Origin: a bacterium
GTDB taxonomy: Bacteria > 4484-113 > JAFGCY01
Length of the DNA stretch: 64,000 bases
NCBI GenBank assembly: GCA_016932385.1
Contig: JAFGCY010000005.1
Coordinates: 21,876 to 85,875 of the forward strand
Direction: 5' to 3'
Made by a program: the position numbers and the translations under genes. Positions 33,941-42,731 of the stretch are shown here, piece after piece. The notes beneath the pieces were generated by a model that ran no database searches, was not told where the DNA came from, and was given only the letters and a program-made list of their open reading frames with translations. How positions within the stretch are numbered: position 1 is the stretch's first letter; every line of letters starts with the position of its first letter.

Positions 33941-36900
33941 TTACGGTGTCGGAATTGATACCAGGCGCGTCAGGCTGGAGTTGCTCCCATCAAAGAAGTA
34001 CATATACGAGCTGGTGCCTGGGCCTTTGCCGATCACGGGCGGCGAGTTGTTTGCGTTGCCGGAGTAAAGCGACATCAGCGTCTGGTCATTCCGCTCCAAC
34101 GGATAGAGCATAAACTGGTCATACATAATCGCGTCGTTGGTTGCCAGGTAGACCCAGCCATCTGGCGTTACACAGGGTGACTTATACCCGAACTTATACG
34201 ACGACAACAGATCTGAACTGCTCCACACCTCATCGCCGGTCAGCGGATCGAGCGCCACGACACGGATCTGTTGCTGCAAGCCCAACTGCTCCATCACGAT
34301 CACGGTGCCATACGGCCCAACTGCCGGCGAGCAATGCGGCCAGTACATGTAGGTTGCAGGCTTCGCCCAAACCTGTGCCAGTGTTTCCTGGCTGAAAGCG
34401 TAGGTACAGGCTGGCGTGCAGTAGAAAACCAAACCATCGGTCAAGCTGATCGCCGGAGCCGAGTAGGGAGGATATGGATAGAGCACACTCAGCGACGGGC
34501 TTGATACCTCATATTGCTGTGGGGGGCTGCTCGTGAGATTTTCCACGTCGTCGAAGCGCAGGACGCGCGCATTGAAGTAATCCGCAATCCCGAGGTACGC
34601 GTTCAACTGCCCGTTATCATCGACAATCGTTGGCGTGGAAGCAATCTCGCCTGCGTAGGCGGCGCTCTTGACGAAGCTCATGCTGCCGCCCGGGAAGCGA
34701 CAAAGATAGGCCTCGCAGGTACCCTGGCCGTATAGGTATTCCACCCCGCCGACATACACATCGTGTGTGCCTGAGCTGTTGGGCGCGATCACCGGCGACG
34801 ACTCGCTGGGATCATGACCAAAGCGCGTCATTTGGTAACTCAACAACCCGTTTGCATAGGGTAACCAGTTGGGACCGACCGGCACGACTGAATCCGCGCA
34901 ATCGACGCGGATCAAGTAAACATTGCCGATGCCGCCGTCAGTATCATGGGCCGTGTAGTAGACAGTAAGTGGCGAAGGGGTCTCCGGCGAGTAGACAGCG
35001 ATCGCGGGCGTCGTGTCGCTGTAGCTAAAGCAATCCTTGAAAAAGATGTCCACAGCCGAGGTGGTTTGGTTGACCCGGACCAGCGCTCCGTCGCTTCGCG
35101 TCAGGAAAACATAGCCATTCACGGAGACGGACACTTCGTTGAGCGTCAGCGAAGATGAATAGGTTGACGGATCGAGAACGGGAAACGTTGTCGAGAACTG
35201 CATTTCCCCGCCGGTGGCATGGGGCGTAAAGCGCTGGTGCTGCATGTTGTTGCCGAACTGCGGCCAGCTGCTTTCCGCCGTCTCCAGAACCGGCGGGAAC
35301 GTGCCATCTTCATTGTGGTAGATAAACGGCTCGACGTATTCAGGTTGGCTGACACCAACAATGCGAATCGATTCGGGAACGACATACGCAAACGACGACT
35401 CCGCCAACTCACCCGGCAACAGGAGCGATTCGGGCGACTGCGGGAATATCTCGATCGTAGCGCCCTCCGGGACTTGGAATGAGTAGCTGATAAGAGCGGT
35501 CACGGGGTCCACGCCCGTTCGCTGGCTGATAACCTGGACTTCTTGGTTTTCATCGGTGATGAAGGCGGTAACTGCGACATCGGCCAAGGGAGTAACCATG
35601 CCGTATCCGTCCAAGGGAACACGGTAGCCAAGCGTCGTGCCGGTTACCGGATAATGCTGGCGCTGGTCGGGAGATATGGCGCGCAAGCTGCCGCCGCCCG
35701 ATGCCAGGAACAGGTAGTGGTATTTGTCGCTGAGAACATAATCCCACGGGCGCAGGCTCAGCGAACCCCGCACGTCCTGGCCCGTGGCCGTAAGTGTCAT
35801 TACCGGACCGGCTCCACTGCTATTCCAGGTATCACTGGCCTCATCGTACGGATCGAACGCGTACAAGCCCGATTCGCTGGCGATCCATAATCCTTCGCTG
35901 CTTGGATCGATTGAGTTGGCCGGCGCGTAATACGGATTAGACCGACACCACCCATCCGATTGGACAAACCCCGATTCCCAGACCCTGGTAACCAGCAATG
36001 GGGTATATCGATAGGCAATCACACGCCATTGATTGACAGGTGGCAAGGGAGGGTTGGACTGGAATGTGAAGTTCTCAACCAGGAAGAGAATTCTGTCATC
36101 GGAAATCGTAGCGCTCGCTGGCATGGACAAAATTTCGCTACGGATGCAGGATAACGGAGAAATCAAGATCGTGTTTTGAAGCAACAATTCCGTAAGACTG
36201 GTCAATGGATCAATCACCAGTGTCCTTGCCGGCATCGAAATCAGCAGGTTATGTCCTGTGCTCACCGGCGATGCCAGGGTTTCGGCCAATCCTGTCGTAG
36301 GTTCGGCATACCAGGCATACGGCAACAATAGTGACCGGCCAATTTGCATCGACCCGGCTTGCAGGATTATCTCCTGACAGTATGTCGGAATTACCGGCGG
36401 CGAACCGACCGGGGTGCCGTACTTGTCTGTGTAGACCACAAACGCGTGGTCGCTATGCCCATCCTGCAACATACACGGTGAAGCCGAGATGAAGCCGCCC
36501 AGATCGCCGCTGTAATCGTAAGAACATGCCACGGCCAGAAAATCGCTTTTGAAGTCTGTTAGGTCGATTGTCAGCCGCGCAAGTTCGCCTGAATTATCCG
36601 TCCGGTAACCGGCATAAACGACTTCCAAATAGCTGCAAAGCATCTGATCGGCGACAATTGGCGATCCGATAACGTGATCCCAGGAATGCGCAGAGCTCCA
36701 ATCCTGTCCGCCATTATCGGTTTCGTTGTCGATGACCTTGAAGTGGTCCGGAATCTCAAGGCTGAGGTCAGCAAACTTGGTTGGCATTCCCCAATCGATG
36801 AAGCCTTTGACATGCCCATTATCACCAAGGGCAATGATCAACTTGGGCTGTACCCAGATCGAAGTCTGCTCGGCGTAAGGAAGCCAGTCGGGAGGGGTCA

Positions 36901-37393
36901 ACACCAAGGGACTCGACATGTTGCTTCCAATGCCCTCGCCAATCTGCTCGCACCAGATCTCCTCGCCGGTATGTCCGTCCAATGCGTGCAGGTTAGAATT
37001 GTCGTCCACAACGTAAACCCGGTCGTAGCGGGTCTCCGGGCCGTTGGGATTGAGGTGCAATCGAATGGTGCCCAAGGCGGGCGTGCTATAGCACGGCACT
37101 AGTGCCTGCGTCACCGGATCGCGGATGTCCTGGAGCCAACCAGGTACGTTGCTCAAGCTGTAATGCGAAGGTGTTGCCGCACAATCACCGCTACGCTCGT
37201 TCCTGCTGTTCTGCGTGAAACCTTCCCAAACCCAGTTGTTTGTAAAGACTTCGGAAACAGCCCGTGGCAGCGAATTTACGTCGGCCGCGTCTTCATGCGC
37301 GGAAGGAAGATTCACTATTCCACTTCTACCGCATGAGCATATAAATGAAATCAGACAAAGAATCAAAATAGCAGCAATCGTAATGCGATACAT
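33941..37393 (-). CDS. PQQ-type beta-propeller lipoprotein
   Basis: A 1150-residue exported protein. The N-terminus is a lipoprotein signal (TIAAILILCLISFICSCG, with lipidation at one of the Cys residues). Several segments have the PQQ-quinoprotein blade pattern: YVVDDNSNLHALDGHTGEEIW, GWVYLATND, and DPLTGDEVWSS near the C-terminus. No metal- or quinone-binding residues can be assigned, so it is probably a structural or binding protein. The ribosome site is GAGGTAAGG. Its GC content is clearly lower than flanking genes, and the gene is bracketed by two copies of the ATPase tail, so it sits on an inserted or rearranged block. Confidence 0.8.
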   Translation of the reverse strand: MYRITIAAILILCLISFICSCGRSGIVNLPSAHEDAADVNSLPRAVSEVFTNNWVWEGFTQNSRNERSGDCAATPSHYSLSNVPGWLQDIRDPVTQALVPCYSTPALGTIRLHLNPNGPETRYDRVYVVDDNSNLHALDGHTGEEIWCEQIGEGIGSNMSSPLVLTPPDWLPYAEQTSIWVQPKLIIALGDNGHVKGFIDWGMPTKFADLSLEIPDHFKVIDNETDNGGQDWSSAHSWDHVIGSPIVADQMLCSYLEVVYAGYRTDNSGELARLTIDLTDFKSDFLAVACSYDYSGDLGGFISASPCMLQDGHSDHAFVVYTDKYGTPVGSPPVIPTYCQEIILQAGSMQIGRSLLLPYAWYAEPTTGLAETLASPVSTGHNLLISMPARTLVIDPLTSLTELLLQNTILISPLSCIRSEILSMPASATISDDRILFLVENFTFQSNPPLPPVNQWRVIAYRYTPLLVTRVWESGFVQSDGWCRSNPYYAPANSIDPSSEGLWIASESGLYAFDPYDEASDTWNSSGAGPVMTLTATGQDVRGSLSLRPWDYVLSDKYHYLFLASGGGSLRAISPDQRQHYPVTGTTLGYRVPLDGYGMVTPLADVAVTAFITDENQEVQVISQRTGVDPVTALISYSFQVPEGATIEIFPQSPESLLLPGELAESSFAYVVPESIRIVGVSQPEYVEPFIYHNEDGTFPPVLETAESSWPQFGNNMQHQRFTPHATGGEMQFSTTFPVLDPSTYSSSLTLNEVSVSVNGYVFLTRSDGALVRVNQTTSAVDIFFKDCFSYSDTTPAIAVYSPETPSPLTVYYTAHDTDGGIGNVYLIRVDCADSVVPVGPNWLPYANGLLSYQMTRFGHDPSESSPVIAPNSSGTHDVYVGGVEYLYGQGTCEAYLCRFPGGSMSFVKSAAYAGEIASTPTIVDDNGQLNAYLGIADYFNARVLRFDDVENLTSSPPQQYEVSSPSLSVLYPYPPYSAPAISLTDGLVFYCTPACTYAFSQETLAQVWAKPATYMYWPHCSPAVGPYGTVIVMEQLGLQQQIRVVALDPLTGDEVWSSSDLLSSYKFGYKSPCVTPDGWVYLATNDAIMYDQFMLYPLERNDQTLMSLYSGNANNSPPVIGKGPGTSSYMYFFDGSNSSLTRLVSIPTP

Positions 37394-37713
37394 ATGCCTT
37401 ACCTCTGATTAAGTAGTGAGCTTAGGCTGGCTATTCTGTCAAATCGGTTGGTGCACCTCCCATCGATAGCCACCGTCAGAATATTACCAGCTTACCAAAT
37501 ATTCGCAATGAATATTTATCATTAATTATTTATTATAAATAATACACTTTTACAGTATGTTCTGAATTCACAAATAAGGATATATGGCCCAAACTCAACG
37601 CTGCCGGAAATGTGCACGCCTAAGGCAACAGAATTTCACCGAAGGTACAATTACTTAAGCTAAGTAGGTCGAAACGACCGGACCCAGTTCGCGTTTCGCG
37701 GTGCTTCTTTCCA
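37394..37713. other. AT-rich upstream region of the lipoprotein gene
   Basis: No gene is seen. Around 37495-37590 the sequence is strongly AT-rich, with TTATAATAAAT-like tracts that contain TATAAT on both strands. It probably holds the minus-strand promoter for the lipoprotein gene. The GC-rich ATPase 3' end begins abruptly at 37714. Confidence 0.5.
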
Positions 37714-39480
37714 CTAAATAAACAGCTTCAGTTCCTCGATGCGGCGGGCCAGTTCGCGCGGGTCGAGGCGCCATTTCTCGGGGATCAGCGCGCGGCTGGT
37801 GCTCTCGGCGATCGCCTGCAGGATCTGGTATTCCATCTGCTGCGGGTAGACCGGCGAGATGTAGTCCGCCAGGCAGCCGACCAGATCGTCGATGGCCATC
37901 TTGTCGCGCTCGGCGATCAGCGACAGGCCCTTGGCACGCACCAATAGCGCCTCCAGGTCGGCGCCGCTGTGCTGCTGCACGTCGTCGAGCTTCAGCGCCG
38001 CGCCCTCCGGCGGCGGGGCGAACAGCTTGTCAAACTCCGTCTTCAGGCCGAGCTTGCGCTGGAACACGTCGAACAGGTCCTCGTAGTCCTTTTCCGTCTC
38101 GGGCAGGAACAGCGGGATGTGCTTCTCGGCGCGGCCCTGGCGCTTCATGTCCATACTGAGCAGGTCGGGCCGGTTGGTGATCAAAAACCAGAGGATCAGC
38201 CCGCGGTTGGCGGTGTCGCCCATGAAGCTGGTCAGCCGGCTGAACACGCGGCTGGAGACGCCGCTGTCGCCGCTGGCCTCGCGCGTGCCCAGATAGGCGT
38301 CGGCCTCGTCGATGATGCAGGCGACGGGCGCCAGGCCGCTCAGCACGGTGATGATCTTCTCCAGGTTCTGCTCGGTGGCGCCGACCCATTTCTCGCGGAA
38401 GTTCTTCAGCTCGACGCAGGGGATGCCGACCTCGCCGGCGAAGGCCTTGATCAGAAAGCTCTTGCCGCTGCCCGCCGGCCCGGCGATCAGATAGCCCATC
38501 GGCACCGCGTCGAGATGCCCGGCCACCACGAGGCGCGCGTCGCGCTTCAGTTCCTCGACGGCGCGCGTGTGCACCGCCACCATGTCCAGCTTGTACTTAG
38601 GCTCGATGAACTCCAGCAGGCCGCGGCACTCGGCCTCGATCATCTCGCGCTTGCGGCGGTAGATGTAGTCGGGGTGGCCGAAGTCCTCGCCCGCCTGGCG
38701 CGCCTCCTGGAGAAGCCCGCGGATCTGCACCAGCGTCAGCCCGGCGGTGTGCTTCTTCAGCGCGGCGATCACGTCGCTGTCCAGGTCCAGCTCCGCCGTG
38801 GCGTTGACGCGCTTGATATAGCCGTTTCTCGTCCGCTCGTCGGGCAGCGGCAGCTTGATCTGCGCGAGATACGGGATCGTCTGCACGCGCTTGCTCATCG
38901 CCGCCACGCTCTCGGCCAACAGCACGATCGTCACGTCGTTGTCCAGCACGTCGGGGTCGCTGGCCAGTTCGGAGAGCGCGATCGCCACGGCGCGGTCGGC
39001 GATATTGGCGTAGCCGTCGCCTTCGACGAAAACAGTCTCGGCGTACTTGACGATCACGGCGATGCGCTTGTCGTCGGCGTTCTTCGAGACCAGCTTGCCG
39101 CGCACGATGCGGCCGATCAGCTCGATCGCCTTCAGGGGATCCTTGGGCAGGCCCTTGTCGGCGTAGTCCGTGCCGCGGATCGTGTCGATCGCGCGCACGA
39201 CATTCATGATCTCGCCGCGCATTTCCTTCGTGGGGCACTGGATGCCGTTGGACAGGTCGTAGGTAATCACCAGCTTGCGGCGGGCGAAGAAGATCTCGGT
39301 CAGGAAGTCGACCAACGGCCGGAACTCGCGCTTGCCCTGCTTCTTGAAGGGGACCAGGTCCAGCACGTTGCCGTGCAGGATGAAGGTGGAGAGCGCGCTG
39401 GCGGAATATTTACGCGCCATCGTCTCGGCCCAGTCCGGCAGGGACACACCTGCCATCGTCAGCGGCGTCTTGTCAGTCAT
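37714..39480 (-). CDS. AAA+ ATPase
   Basis: A 588-residue protein starting MTDKTPLTMAGVSLPDWAETMARKY. The AAA+ core in the middle has Walker A LIAGPAGSGKSFLIKAFAGE, Walker B VACIIDEADAYLG, and sensor/arginine-finger region ILWFLITNRPDLLSMDMKRQGRAEK. An N-terminal domain of about 290 residues is not recognised. It resembles classic FtsH/CDC48-like AAA modules without a protease domain, so a remodelling or chaperone role is likely. ATG 39480 has TACAAT six bases upstream. A partial copy of its 3' end lies at 33673. Confidence 0.82.
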   Translation of the reverse strand: MTDKTPLTMAGVSLPDWAETMARKYSASALSTFILHGNVLDLVPFKKQGKREFRPLVDFLTEIFFARRKLVITYDLSNGIQCPTKEMRGEIMNVVRAIDTIRGTDYADKGLPKDPLKAIELIGRIVRGKLVSKNADDKRIAVIVKYAETVFVEGDGYANIADRAVAIALSELASDPDVLDNDVTIVLLAESVAAMSKRVQTIPYLAQIKLPLPDERTRNGYIKRVNATAELDLDSDVIAALKKHTAGLTLVQIRGLLQEARQAGEDFGHPDYIYRRKREMIEAECRGLLEFIEPKYKLDMVAVHTRAVEELKRDARLVVAGHLDAVPMGYLIAGPAGSGKSFLIKAFAGEVGIPCVELKNFREKWVGATEQNLEKIITVLSGLAPVACIIDEADAYLGTREASGDSGVSSRVFSRLTSFMGDTANRGLILWFLITNRPDLLSMDMKRQGRAEKHIPLFLPETEKDYEDLFDVFQRKLGLKTEFDKLFAPPPEGAALKLDDVQQHSGADLEALLVRAKGLSLIAERDKMAIDDLVGCLADYISPVYPQQMEYQILQAIAESTSRALIPEKWRLDPRELARRIEELKLFI

Positions 39481-39486
39481 GCGGAT

Positions 39487-39492
39487 ATTGTA
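39487..39492 (-). promoter_or_regulatory. -10 element for leaderless AAA+ ATPase gene
   Basis: TACAAT on the minus strand, six bases (ATCCGC) before ATG 39480, with no Shine-Dalgarno. Confidence 0.72.
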
Positions 39493-39581
39493 CACGGCAC
39501 GGGAGAGGTTCAAGGTTCAAGGCAGCAGGTTCAAGGGGAGCACGAGCGCCTCGCCCGCATCCAGTGGCGCTCCGGCAACCA

Positions 39582-39723
39582 GTAGAGCAAGCCCCCGTGC
39601 TTGCAACAAGACGAGTGAAAGTAGAGCGCGAAAGTAGAAACATCTAAGCCGGTTAAACCTCGATTGTTCGGGGAAGGTTACGGCTGAAGCTGCTGCTTCA
39701 CTTGAACTTTCCACTTTGACTTG
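39582..39723. repeat. GTAG hairpin plus AAAGT inverted-repeat unit
   Basis: A GTAG hairpin with stem GCAAGC/GCTTGC at 39582-39605 is the same element as at 19390, 19457 and 40631. It is followed at 39613-39723 by AGTGAAAGTAG/AAAGTAGAAA on the left and ACTTTCCACTTTGACTTG on the right, the same arms as at 19487-19616. The enclosed bases differ between copies. Confidence 0.7.
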
Positions 39724-39799
39724 ATGCTTACGGGCAAGGCAGTCGCGTTACTGAGCTTGCGCTCATTCCGCCTGCCTCCGATGCTAGAATTCGGCTTAT

Positions 39800-40591
39800 A
39801 TGCGGGATCACGGTGCATTCGCGGAGAGGATCAAGCAGCGCTACAGCAGCAAGCTCCGGAGAGGTTTATACGGCACGATCACCACCAACACAATCTCCTT
39901 GTTGAGCATCTTGTTCTGCTGTGGCATTGCGCTCCTCCAGATAAGCAACTTCTCCTTTCGCGAGTTGATTATTACCTGGCTGCCCGTGATCCTGGCAGGC
40001 TTCTTATTACTGGGAACACTATTGGGGCTGGCTTTATCACGTGTGGCCGAAGCAAGGCTGGTACCGGCACTTGTCCCGCAGATCGCTCACAAGCTAACCA
40101 AGTATGGGTTGCTGGTTCAGCTGGCGGATAGCGAACAGCTGATCAAACCTTACATAGCATCGCCCGGTTATGCCAAGCTGAGCCTGGGAGTGAACAAGTC
40201 CGCCGAACGGCGGCAATTGATCGACCGATTGGAAATCCTGATCGATCACTATCCATCGCTCTGCCAGCGGCTTAACATCAAGCCGTGGAATCGGCAAACC
40301 GAGACTATCCGCGAACGGTCCGGCATCGTCATGTCCGTCTCGGTACTGCTGCTCCTGGTGATCATAATCATCGGGTATGGCGAGTTGAACTCACCGTGCA
40401 ACGGTGGCCAACCCTCCCCGGCGTTGATGACCGTATTGATCACCGCCGGGCTGCTCTGCCTGTTGACCTGGACTGCGCTGATCCTGGCCAGCGTAGCGTT
40501 CAATGCGGCGCAGAAACTCGCGGTCAGCCTGGCGATCGTGGAGTGTCTGGAGCTGGATGAAGGAGCAGCCTGGGCCAACCAGGCTCCGTAG
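39800..40591 (+). CDS. Four-helix membrane protein of unknown function
   Basis: A 263-residue protein with two pairs of membrane helices: NTISLLSILFCCGIALL and LIITWLPVILAGFLLLGTLLGLAL near the N-terminus, then VSVLLLLVIIIIGYG and LMTVLITAGLLCLLTWTALILASVAF near the C-terminus, with a basic cytoplasmic loop between. I do not recognise the family. TAGAAT lies nine bases before ATG 39800, so its leader is very short. Repeats flank it on both sides. Confidence 0.7.
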   Translation: MRDHGAFAERIKQRYSSKLRRGLYGTITTNTISLLSILFCCGIALLQISNFSFRELIITWLPVILAGFLLLGTLLGLALSRVAEARLVPALVPQIAHKLTKYGLLVQLADSEQLIKPYIASPGYAKLSLGVNKSAERRQLIDRLEILIDHYPSLCQRLNIKPWNRQTETIRERSGIVMSVSVLLLLVIIIIGYGELNSPCNGGQPSPALMTVLITAGLLCLLTWTALILASVAFNAAQKLAVSLAIVECLELDEGAAWANQAP

Positions 40592-40630
40592 TAAAGTCTG
40601 CGGCCAGTACGGCGGTGCTACTTGCGCATA

Positions 40631-40709
40631 GTAGAGCAAGCCCCCGTGCTTGCGTTTTCCTTTCGCACAACCAGGGGCGGTCGTGCTACTAGTCTAGTAG
40701 CGCTACTAG
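40631..40709. repeat. Inverted GTAG-hairpin pair and palindrome at the fhs stop
   Basis: An element at 40631-40654 (GTAG, stem GCAAGC/GCTTGC) faces an inverted variant at 40664-40689 that ends in CTAC. Next to it is a perfect 16-base palindrome at 40694-40709, and the fhs TAG stop (40706-40708) lies inside that palindrome. The pair is the same arrangement as at 19390-19449. Confidence 0.78.
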
Positions 40710-42511
40710 TCCAAATTCTTCACCACGAATCCGCCGAAGGCGTCGTCGTCGCGGGCCAGCGCCAGTTCGCGCGCGCCGGCGGTGGTCCAGCTCATGCCCG
40801 GCATCTCGAAGACGTTGCCGCACAGCGCGACGATCCAGCCCGGGCCGCCGGCGTAGCGCACGTCGGTCACCGTCAGCGGCCGGCCGGCCGGATCGGCGCG
40901 GTGCTTGGGATCATCGGTGATCGAGAACTGCGTCTTGCTCATGCAAACGTTGAGGTTCACCCCGCCCAATTCCTCCATCCGCGCGATCCGGCCCAGCACG
41001 CCGCGGGAAAAGCGCACCTCGCCGGCGCGGTAGATCTCGCGCGCCACCGTCTCGATGATCTCCGTGGCGTGCATGCCCACGCTGTAGAGCGGCGCGCAGT
41101 CCGGCGCGTTGCTCTGCACGTCCGCGTCGATCGCCTTGACGATCTTCTCGGCCAGCGCTACCGCGCCGTCCGCGCCGTGCTTGTAGCCGGTATGCGCCTC
41201 GCAGGGCGCGCCCAGCTTGTCCTCGACGTAGCTCTTGATCGCCGCGATCTCCTCGTCGGTGTCGTGGTCGAAGCGGTTGATCGCCACCACCACCGGCACC
41301 TGGTACTTCCGCATGTTCTCGACGTGGATCTTCAGGTTCCACATGCCCTTGAGGCAATCCTGGGGGTTCGGCGCGAAGCGCATCTGGCGCTGTTCCGCGG
41401 CGCTCTTGCCCAGCGGCTCCACCCCGCCCTGGTGCTTCAGGTCGCGCGTCGAGCAGACGATCACCACGCAGCCCGGCGTCACGCCGGCGGCGCGGCAGAC
41501 CAGGTCCATGAACTTCTGCGCGCCGAGGTCCGCGCCGAAGCCGCCCTCGGTCAGCACGTAGTCGCAGGCCTTGACCGCCAGCCTGAGCGCGGCGACCGAG
41601 GCGTTGCCGTGGGCGATGTTGGCGAACGGCCCGGTGTGGATAAACAGCCCGTTGCCGTAAAGGGTCTGCACCAGGTTCGGGTTGATCGCGCGCAGGAGGA
41701 TCGCCAGCATCGGATTGACGGCGTCCAGGTCGCGCGGGGTCAGCGGCCGGCCGTCTCGGTAGTAGCCGACCAGGATGCGGTTCAAGCGCAGGCGCAGGTC
41801 GTCGAGGTCGCGGCTGATGCCCAGGGTCGCCATGATCTCGCTGGCGGCGGTGATCACGTAGCGCGCGTTGAAGCGCATCGCATCGTCCTTCAGCTTGCCG
41901 GAGGCCGACAGCTCCAGCTCACGCATGCTGCGGTCGACCATATCCACCGCGCGCGGCCAGGCGAAGCGCCTGAGGTCGACGCCGTGCTTGTTGTCCTTGT
42001 AGTAGGTATAGGCCATCGCCATCGCGAACAGCAGGTTGTGCGCCGCGGTGATCGCGTGGATGTCGCCGGTGAAGTGCAGGTTGATGTCCTCCATCGGGAT
42101 CACCTGGGAATAGCCGCCGCCGGCCGCCCCGCCCTTCATGCCGAAGACCGGGCCCATGCTCGGCTCCCTGAGCACGGCGGTGGCGCGCTGGCGCGGCTCG
42201 CCCTCGCCGCCCAGCAGGCGGTTCAGCCCGTCGGTCAACGCCACGGTGGTCAGCGTCTTGCCGCTGCCCTTGGGGGTGGGCGTCATCGCGGTGACGAGGA
42301 TCACCTTGCCGTCGTCGCGCGACTTCAGGTGCCGCGCGGCCTGGGTGGCGTCGATCTTGGCGATCAGATTGCCGAAGCTGTAGAACTCCGCCGGGTCGAC
42401 CGGCAGCTCCATGTTCTGAGCCACCTCGGCGATCGGCCGCGCCGTCGCCAGCGCGTCCGCGGCGATCTGGTAGTTCGGCGGCACCGGCTGCTTGATCTCG
42501 GGTACGTGCAT
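40706..42511 (-). CDS. fhs: Formate-tetrahydrofolate ligase
   Basis: A 601-residue enzyme that makes 10-formyl-tetrahydrofolate from formate, THF and ATP. The ATP site is MTPTPKGSGKTLTTVALTDGLNRL, a GSGKT variant of the usual GEGKT. Also visible are PSMGPVFGMKGGAAGGGYSQVIPMEDINLHFTGD and EGGFGADLGAQKFMDL, all characteristic of the family. The length is about 40 residues more than usual, mainly at the N-terminus. ATG 42511 is chosen over an upstream ATG (42535) because GGGAGGA precedes it. It could serve purine synthesis, serine metabolism or a Wood-Ljungdahl methyl branch; no other one-carbon gene is in the window apart from the acetyl-CoA-synthase-like gene. Confidence 0.93.
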   Translation of the reverse strand: MHVPEIKQPVPPNYQIAADALATARPIAEVAQNMELPVDPAEFYSFGNLIAKIDATQAARHLKSRDDGKVILVTAMTPTPKGSGKTLTTVALTDGLNRLLGGEGEPRQRATAVLREPSMGPVFGMKGGAAGGGYSQVIPMEDINLHFTGDIHAITAAHNLLFAMAMAYTYYKDNKHGVDLRRFAWPRAVDMVDRSMRELELSASGKLKDDAMRFNARYVITAASEIMATLGISRDLDDLRLRLNRILVGYYRDGRPLTPRDLDAVNPMLAILLRAINPNLVQTLYGNGLFIHTGPFANIAHGNASVAALRLAVKACDYVLTEGGFGADLGAQKFMDLVCRAAGVTPGCVVIVCSTRDLKHQGGVEPLGKSAAEQRQMRFAPNPQDCLKGMWNLKIHVENMRKYQVPVVVAINRFDHDTDEEIAAIKSYVEDKLGAPCEAHTGYKHGADGAVALAEKIVKAIDADVQSNAPDCAPLYSVGMHATEIIETVAREIYRAGEVRFSRGVLGRIARMEELGGVNLNVCMSKTQFSITDDPKHRADPAGRPLTVTDVRYAGGPGWIVALCGNVFEMPGMSWTTAGARELALARDDDAFGGFVVKNLD

Positions 42512-42537
42512 CTCGTCCTCCCGCTGTGGATGCAAGC

Positions 42538-42543
42538 ATTATA
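42538..42543 (-). promoter_or_regulatory. -10 element of fhs
   Basis: TATAAT on the minus strand, 26 bases before ATG 42511. The leader carries GGGAGGA, so this is a conventional leadered mRNA. Confidence 0.65.
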
Positions 42544-42578
42544 GAAGCTGGGTTTCAACGGAGCATCCAATCATTATC

Positions 42579-42724
42579 GTAGCGGCGCCGTCCCTGGCGC
42601 CGGATTTCTTTCTTGGCACTTCACGAGCCAATCCGGCGGCACGGAGGTCGCCGTTACGATTTAACAGTTCGCGAACGTTTGATTCAATCTGTCCAGCCTG
42701 GTCCGGTCTGAGACCGGCCCCTAC
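42579..42724. repeat. Two GTAG hairpins between fhs and the protease pair
   Basis: 42579-42605 (GTAG, stem CGGCGCC/GGCGCCG) is a near-identical, opposite-orientation copy of 19646-19672. 42699-42724, read on the minus strand, has GTAG with stem CCGGTC/GACCGG and lies seven bases beyond the stop of the aspartic-protease-like gene. No gene is present in the 195-base gap. Confidence 0.7.
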
Positions 42725-42731
42725 GCTCGCT

